Assembly: GCA_965220505.1 (NCBI GenBank)
Contig: CBDCQE010000001.1
Location: 682,001-746,000 of the forward strand
Length of the DNA stretch: 64,000 nt
DNA from: Bin87 sp965220505
GTDB taxonomy: Bacteria > Chloroflexota > Dehalococcoidia > Lucifugimonadales > UBA3495
Direction: 5' to 3'
Below the pieces are notes generated by a model that did not search any database, was not told where the DNA came from, and was given only the letters and a program-made list of their open reading frames with translations. The translations under genes and the position numbers were made by a program. Below, in pieces: positions 59,601 through 64,000 of this stretch (positions are counted from its first letter, which is position 1; each line of letters opens with the position of its first letter).

Positions 59601-61382
59601 CTACTGGTTGAAGTACACGTACCGGTACTTGGGGATGCTCATTTGCAGGAGGAAGTAGTCCGATACTTCCGGTTTGATCAGTGCGTAGCCCTCGCCGCTG
59701 AACCAGGTCCAGACCCAAGGCGCGTCGTCCAGGATCATCTGCTCGATCTGGTTGTAAAGCTCGAACCGACGGCCCCGGTCGCGCTCCGTGCGCGCTTCTT
59801 CCAGCAGGTGGTCAACCTCCGGATTGGCGAAGTTGGTGTGGTTACTCTGGCTCTCGGAGTGCAGGAGCACATCCAGGAAGTTCTGTGGGTCAGGGTAGTC
59901 CGCGATCCAGCCCAGGGAGAACATCTGGTACTTCTTGTCGTTCACGTCCTGCAGGAACGTCGCCCATTCCGTCTGCTGGATCTCGACCTCTATCCCCAGC
60001 TCTTGACGCCATTGTTCCAGGATAACTTCGAGATAGGTCGGGATGGCCGCGCCAAAGCTGCCGGAAATGGTCAGCGTGATGCGTGGGAAATCGCCCGAGG
60101 CCAGCGCGTCTGCGTACTTCGACTCCTGCATCAGCTCCCGCGCCAGGTCCGGGTTGAAATGGTAGCTGCGCAGGTTCTCAGTGTAAGACGGGAACCCCGG
60201 CGGTATCACGCCTGTCGCGGGCGACACGCGCCCGTCCAGCACGTTCTCGGCGATGCTCTGCAGGTCGATGGCGTAGTTCAACGCCTGGCGTACGTTGACG
60301 TCGTCAAAGGGCGGTTCGGCCACGTTGAGGCCGATGTAGAACACGTCAAAGTCCTGCGGAGAACGGTGCAGTTGTGGGTGCAGCGCGTCGTTGGGGTCCA
60401 GCAGGCGCGGCAGGTCGTCCAGGCCGACGCCCGTCAGGTGGATCTCGTCATTCTCGTACATGATCATGGCGGACCCGCCGCTGAGGATCATTTGCACGCT
60501 TTCAATATGTGGTGGGCCCAGGTGGTAGTTTTCGTTGCGCTCGAGTACGATCAGTTCGCCGATTTCGTAGGTGGCCAGTTTGAAGGGGCCGGTGCCGTTG
60601 GGCTGGTCCAGCCAGGAGCCATCATCATTGACCTGTTCCGGGTCAACCACGTATGCCGTCGGATACGTCAGTTTGGCCAGGAAGTACGACTTGGGAGCGT
60701 CGATTGTGAACTCAATTGTGCGGTCATCCACAACCCGGACGCCGCTCACCTCGTCGGCCAGTCCCTCCAGCTTGTCTTTCGCGCCCACGATGTCGCCCAG
60801 GTAGGTCTCGGCAGTGTGGGAGAGAGTGTCCGGGTCTGCCGCCCTCTCGATGGACCATTTGACATCTTGTGCCGTGACGGGTTTGCCGTCGTGGAACTTG
60901 GCGTTCTCGCGCAGCACGAAAGTGTAAACCAGACCGTCCTCGCTGATGGAGCAAGTCTCCGCCAGGTCCAGCACCGGCTGGTAATCCAGGCTCAACGTCA
61001 CGAGCCCGCCGAAAACCTCGCCTCCAATGACGCTGGACGTGACGTCGCCCATCAGGTGCGGGTCCAGGGTGGGCGGATCCGCAAACAGCCGCACCAGCGT
61101 GCCACCCTGGGGCGGCCGGTCGTCGAATGTCAGGTCCGCAGACGGGGCGCAGCTTTCACCCATGGCCGTCGGCTGCGGAGCGGTCATCACCGCTTGCGTG
61201 GTCGGTGTTGGCGCTTCGCTGGGCGCCGTGGGCGGGGTGCCCGGCGCGGAAGTCGCGGTCGGGGCAGCCGTTGGCTCGGGGGCGGCCGCTTCCGGTTCGA
61301 CGCTTCCGCCGCACGCCACCAACCCGACCAGTGCGGCCAACATGGCTCCCATCAGCAGTATTCTGAACATTTTGCGCTTCAT
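59601..61382 (-). CDS. Peptide-type ABC transporter substrate-binding lipoprotein (SBP family 5)
   Basis: 593 residues. The lipoprotein signal MKRKMFRILLMGAMLAALVG ends in LVACGGS, with Cys as the lipidation site. A Pro/Thr/Ala linker follows. SBP_bac_5 features are GGTLVRLFADPPTLDPHLMG, YTFVLRENAKFHDGKPVTAQ with DVKWSIERA, FDDVNVRQALNYAIDLQSI and VSPATGVIPPGFPSY. It binds peptides or similar solutes outside the membrane and delivers them to the permeases encoded downstream. The ligand is not readable. Confidence 0.93.
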   Translation of the reverse strand: MKRKMFRILLMGAMLAALVGLVACGGSVEPEAAAPEPTAAPTATSAPGTPPTAPSEAPTPTTQAVMTAPQPTAMGESCAPSADLTFDDRPPQGGTLVRLFADPPTLDPHLMGDVTSSVIGGEVFGGLVTLSLDYQPVLDLAETCSISEDGLVYTFVLRENAKFHDGKPVTAQDVKWSIERAADPDTLSHTAETYLGDIVGAKDKLEGLADEVSGVRVVDDRTIEFTIDAPKSYFLAKLTYPTAYVVDPEQVNDDGSWLDQPNGTGPFKLATYEIGELIVLERNENYHLGPPHIESVQMILSGGSAMIMYENDEIHLTGVGLDDLPRLLDPNDALHPQLHRSPQDFDVFYIGLNVAEPPFDDVNVRQALNYAIDLQSIAENVLDGRVSPATGVIPPGFPSYTENLRSYHFNPDLARELMQESKYADALASGDFPRITLTISGSFGAAIPTYLEVILEQWRQELGIEVEIQQTEWATFLQDVNDKKYQMFSLGWIADYPDPQNFLDVLLHSESQSNHTNFANPEVDHLLEEARTERDRGRRFELYNQIEQMILDDAPWVWTWFSGEGYALIKPEVSDYFLLQMSIPKYRYVYFNQ

Positions 61383-61600
61383 AAGTCCTCCGCATCAGTT
61401 CTCAGGATCAAGGGGATTACGAGATACTGACCGGAATCAGTTTGCCCCAATTCATACGGCCGAGATATCACCGGCTCTGCACGCTGCGATTTTATCCAAT
61501 CGTCCGACAGCGTTCAATTGTGCTCGGCTCGGTGTATTGTCCGAATTGATGATGTGTGCTAACCTCAAAAGGTGGCCCGGATCGGAACCCGGGCCCATGC

Positions 61601-61678
61601 GGCGAGCATAGCCAAGTGGCCTAAGGCGCCTGTCTGTGGCACAGGAGATCACGGGTTCGAATCCCGTTGCTCGCCCCA
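61601..61678 (+). tRNA. tRNA-His (anticodon GTG)
   Basis: The extra 5' G (position -1) pairs with C73, as in all tRNA-His. The acceptor is GCGAGCA/TGCTCGC, the anticodon stem CCTGT/ACAGG and the loop CTGTGGC with GTG. The T arm is ACGGG-TTCGAAT-CCCGT, and CCA is encoded. tRNA-Arg follows after 29 bases. Confidence 0.96.
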
Positions 61679-61707
61679 CCAACCTCGCGCTCAATCGTCA
61701 CGGAATT

Positions 61708-61783
61708 GCGCCTGTAGCTCAATGGATAGAGCACTGGGCTTCGGACCCAGGGGTTGCGGGTTCGAGTCCTGCCAGGCGCGCCA
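61708..61783 (+). tRNA. tRNA-Arg (anticodon TCG)
   Basis: 76 bases with encoded CCA. The acceptor is GCGCCTG/CAGGCGC, with D arm GCTC/GAGC. The anticodon stem is CTGGG/CCCAG with loop CTTCGGA, giving TCG, which reads CGA codons. The T arm contains TTCGAGT. It is probably co-transcribed with tRNA-His. Confidence 0.95.
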
Positions 61784-61794
61784 ACTGCAAAAAT

Positions 61795-61829
61795 AACCGA
61801 TGGCAGCGGGTGCGCTGCCGTCGGTTTTT
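61795..61829 (+). terminator. Terminator after the tRNA pair
   Basis: The stem AACCGATGGCAGCG/CGCTGCCGTCGGTT (one G-T pair) has loop GGTG and is followed by TTT. An A-rich stretch before it makes it usable also for the convergent htrA gene. Confidence 0.85.
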
Positions 61830-61851
61830 GTATCGGCACTGGGTCCGGTGA

Positions 61852-63174
61852 CTATTCTGGTCGCGCGCCCATGGTGACCTCCATTTTCATTTCTTCGCCG
61901 TCCCGCATGACGGTGAACTCGACGGTGTCGCCGGGTTGGGTGTGCTCCACTGTGTAGGCCACCACGTCGTCCATGCCCATCATGGGCGTGCCGTTCATCG
62001 CGACGATGATGTCGCCGCCAATGGGAATCTCGGCCCCATTGATCACGGTGAGCCGGTCCGACGCCCGCAAACCGGCTTCTTCCGCAGCGGTTCCGGTGCC
62101 TACGGCGATCACCAGGGCGCCACGCATGTCAGCCGGCAGGTCCATCGCCTGGGCGATGTCCGGGCTCACGGACACCCCGCGGATGCCGATGAACGGATAC
62201 TCGTACCGCCCTTCGGCGATCAGCGACGGCGCCACCAGCTTGGCCAGGTTCACGGGGATGGCCAGGCCGACGCCGGAGAACCCTCCGGTCTCGCTGATGA
62301 TCTGGGTGTTGATTCCGACCACCTCGCCCTGGCGGTTCAGGAGCGGGCCTCCCGAATTCCCCGGGTTCGTCGCCGCGTCGTGCTGCACCACCCGGGGCAC
62401 CGAGAAGTTGCTGTCCGACGGATTGATCGTCCGGCCCACCGCGCTGATGATGCCCGAGGTCATCGAGAACCCACGGGAAAACGGGTCGCCGATCGCTACT
62501 GCCAATTGGCCCGGCTTGATGGTGTCGCTATCCCCGAGGGATATGGCGGGCGGGCGCACCGCGTCGTCGGTGATTCTGATCACCGCGAGGTCAGAGTCCG
62601 GGTCATCGCCCACCAGTTCCGCGTCAACCTGGATGCCATCGCTCAGCACGACGATAATCCGGTCCGCGCCGTCGATCACGTGTTTATTCGTTACGATGTG
62701 CCCCTCGTCATCCCAGACGAAACCCGACCCGGCGGCGCGGGAGAGAAAATCGCCCTGTGGCATCCCGGGAGCGGCTCCGCCTATCGTGATCGACTTGAGC
62801 ACCCGCAACCCGACCACTGACGGAACGGTTCGCTCGTAGATGCCCGACATGACCTCGTCGTGTGCCGCCGTTATCGCCGACGCCGTCAACTGGACTTCAG
62901 TGTCCGGCGTGCCGCTCTGAGCCGGTTGTTCGATCGCGGGGACGGCTTCCGATTCGGTCGCCTGCGGCGGCGCGACCGTGGCCGGATCCTCAGGTTGCGA
63001 AACCGTGTTGACGGCCGGAGGGGTCAGTTCGACGGTTTCCTGAAGACTGGGACTGGGTTGCCTGCAGGCCAGTGCGACTGCTACGGCTATTACCAGGACA
63101 GCGATGGGCAAAAGGGGTAGAAGACGACGCTGTTTCGCTGAAGCTTTAGTACTCGTGCTCACGTTGTTCCACAC
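61852..63174 (-). CDS. HtrA/DegP-like S1C serine protease with PDZ domain
   Basis: 440 residues. The N terminus has a membrane anchor (LLPLLPIAVLVIAVAVALAC) after a short Lys/Arg-rich start, and then a Pro/Thr/Glu-rich linker. Catalytic triad: His in GHIVTNKHVIDGADRI, Asp in DSDLAVIRI, Ser in NPGNSGGPLLNRQGEVVGIN. One C-terminal PDZ domain follows (AGLRASDRLTVINGAEIPIG and GDTVEFTVMRDGEEM). It is a periplasmic or surface quality-control protease. A Cys at the end of the helix (ALACRQ) might be a lipidation site, but the lipobox is imperfect. Confidence 0.94.
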   Translation of the reverse strand: MWNNVSTSTKASAKQRRLLPLLPIAVLVIAVAVALACRQPSPSLQETVELTPPAVNTVSQPEDPATVAPPQATESEAVPAIEQPAQSGTPDTEVQLTASAITAAHDEVMSGIYERTVPSVVGLRVLKSITIGGAAPGMPQGDFLSRAAGSGFVWDDEGHIVTNKHVIDGADRIIVVLSDGIQVDAELVGDDPDSDLAVIRITDDAVRPPAISLGDSDTIKPGQLAVAIGDPFSRGFSMTSGIISAVGRTINPSDSNFSVPRVVQHDAATNPGNSGGPLLNRQGEVVGINTQIISETGGFSGVGLAIPVNLAKLVAPSLIAEGRYEYPFIGIRGVSVSPDIAQAMDLPADMRGALVIAVGTGTAAEEAGLRASDRLTVINGAEIPIGGDIIVAMNGTPMMGMDDVVAYTVEHTQPGDTVEFTVMRDGEEMKMEVTMGARPE

Positions 63175-63525
63175 CTCGTCAGTCTGATCGGCCGCTGGCG
63201 CCGCTTAGCCGGCGAGCGCCTGGTTATCCCGTGCATCGTAGTGAGTTTCAGTTGCCTGACCGTCTTCCCGGTTGTGGAGAGTCTAAACATGCGGTTGTTA
63301 AGGTTTTGTGTACGTTCGCTACACTCGTGACGCTTCATCCCAAGTACGGCTGGACGACGGTCCCGGCACAGTTGGATTCGCCTATTCTACGGTTAGCGCC
63401 GCACTGCGGATTGACCCGCATTCGACCGGCCCGGTGCTATACTACCGGCAGAAGCGGCGGCTCGCCAGATGGCTGCCGTCGCACGTACTGAGCCGGTTAC
63501 CCCGACACCCGGAAGGAGAGAAGCG
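63175..63525. other. Intergenic region with an extended -10 promoter candidate
   Basis: About 350 bases between the divergent htrA and NIPSNAP genes. TGCTATACT at 63435-63443 is an extended -10 element on the plus strand, about 80 bases before the NIPSNAP start. A TTGACC at 63411 is too far (21 bases) to be an ideal -35. No gene, repeat or hairpin stands out in the rest. Confidence 0.45.
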
Positions 63526-64000
63526 ATGCTTTACGAACTCCGCATTTACGACGCCGTCGCCGGTCGCTTGCCCGATATCAGCGGTCGGTTCGCCAACCAT
63601 ACCTGCGCCCTGTTTCGCAAGCATGGCGTCAAATACCTTGGGTTCTGGACCGACGAAATCGGCCGGAGCAACCGTCTGACCTACATCAACGTTTTCGACA
63701 GCATGGCCGACCGCGAATCCCGTTGGGCGAAGTTCGGCACCGACCCGGACTGGCTGGAAGTGCGTAAGCAGACCGAGGCCAACGGCCCGCTGGTTGACGC
63801 CGTGACCAACCGGTTCCTGCGCCTGACCCCGTATTCGCCCCAGCCGAAGATTTCCACAGCCGTCCAGGAACTGCGCATCTACGAGGCGATGCCCGGCCGC
63901 CTGCCCGACGTGCACAACCGCTTCGCCAACCACACCATCGGGTTGTTCGAGAAGCACGGTATCGAAAATATCGGATACTGGTCCGAGGACGTAGGCGTGA
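63526..64000 (+). CDS. NIPSNAP family protein (3' end outside the window)
   Basis: 158 codons are seen, still open at the window end. Two homologous NIPSNAP (dimeric alpha-beta barrel) domains are visible. The first begins MLYELRIYDAVAGRLPDISG, with FANHTCALFRKHGVKYLGFW. The second begins near residue 108 as VQELRIYEAMPGRLPDVHNR, with FANHTIGLFEKHGIENIGYW. Function is not established for the family in bacteria. ATG 63526 follows GGAAGGAGAG. Confidence 0.9.
   Translation, partial: MLYELRIYDAVAGRLPDISGRFANHTCALFRKHGVKYLGFWTDEIGRSNRLTYINVFDSMADRESRWAKFGTDPDWLEVRKQTEANGPLVDAVTNRFLRLTPYSPQPKISTAVQELRIYEAMPGRLPDVHNRFANHTIGLFEKHGIENIGYWSEDVGV

Noticed and set aside
59643..61430. 595-codon plus-strand frame opposite the substrate-binding protein
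   Set aside because: The minus strand encodes a full lipoprotein with lipobox and SBP motifs; the plus frame has none.

Overview
The window is a GC-rich bacterial chromosome segment, densely packed with mostly operonic genes. It fits a Chloroflexota member of the Dehalococcoidia/SAR202 type. That placement is an inference from gene content: F420 biosynthesis with luciferase-like flavoenzymes, molybdenum hydroxylases, DUF1800/DUF1501 proteins, an archaeal-type FBP aldolase/phosphatase, the MEP pathway enzyme IspG, and retropepsin-like and NIPSNAP proteins. No rRNA or other phylogenetic marker was compared. TGA is used as a normal stop throughout, with one notable exception.

Layout. 1-4.6 kb: the 5' end of holB, lysA, two small membrane proteins, an XRE regulator with a probable frameshift and a collagen-like membrane protein. 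5-9 kb: a coxSLM-type molybdenum hydroxylase operon with its own promoter and terminator. 9-12.8 kb: surE, a membrane protein, an MFS transporter and a PIG-L deacetylase. 12.9-17.8 kb: a DUF1800, DUF1501 and NHL-propeller cluster, then a cytochrome-like small protein and moaB on the other strand. 18-23 kb: HIT, enoyl-CoA hydratase, alpha/beta hydrolase, Uma2, an LLM flavoenzyme, a possible HEPN protein and a peroxiredoxin-like gene interrupted by an in-frame TGA. 23-31 kb, minus strand: a formate dehydrogenase alpha chain, an aminotransferase, an SsuD-like monooxygenase and the molybdoenzyme maturation genes mocA and xdhC. A solitary plus-strand structured RNA unit sits among them. 31-41.7 kb: ispG, an acyl-CoA-dehydrogenase-fold enzyme, a TPR protein, a FitAB/VapBC-type toxin-antitoxin pair joined to proS, then MDR dehydrogenase, zinc protein and cca on the minus strand, then a hydroxyacid dehydrogenase, a VOC protein and an amidohydrolase. 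41.7-51.8 kb: tRNA-Val, ruvB, cofG-cofH-cofD-cofC followed by an LLM enzyme and fabI, a zinc-ribbon/TPR protein, a MITE-like element and the FBP aldolase/phosphatase. 51.8-64 kb: a second aminotransferase, aspS, a DUF255 thioredoxin-domain protein, a retropepsin pair, a peptide-type ABC importer without ATPases, tRNA-His, tRNA-Arg, an HtrA protease and the start of a NIPSNAP gene.

Connections. Molybdenum cofactor use links coxSLM, fdhA, moaB, mocA and xdhC. F420 synthesis (cofGHDC) links to the LLM enzymes.

The most interesting observations are: (1) the peroxiredoxin-like gene at 22543-23034, where TGA replaces the first Cys of a CPYC motif and a SECIS-like hairpin follows at the right distance, so it is probably a selenoprotein; (2) a free-standing transcription unit at 28544-28853 with a strong promoter, several hairpins, a short ORF with a good ribosome site and a strong terminator, which I cannot assign to any RNA family; and (3) a 123-bp MITE-like element with a 9-bp target duplication at 50325-50465.
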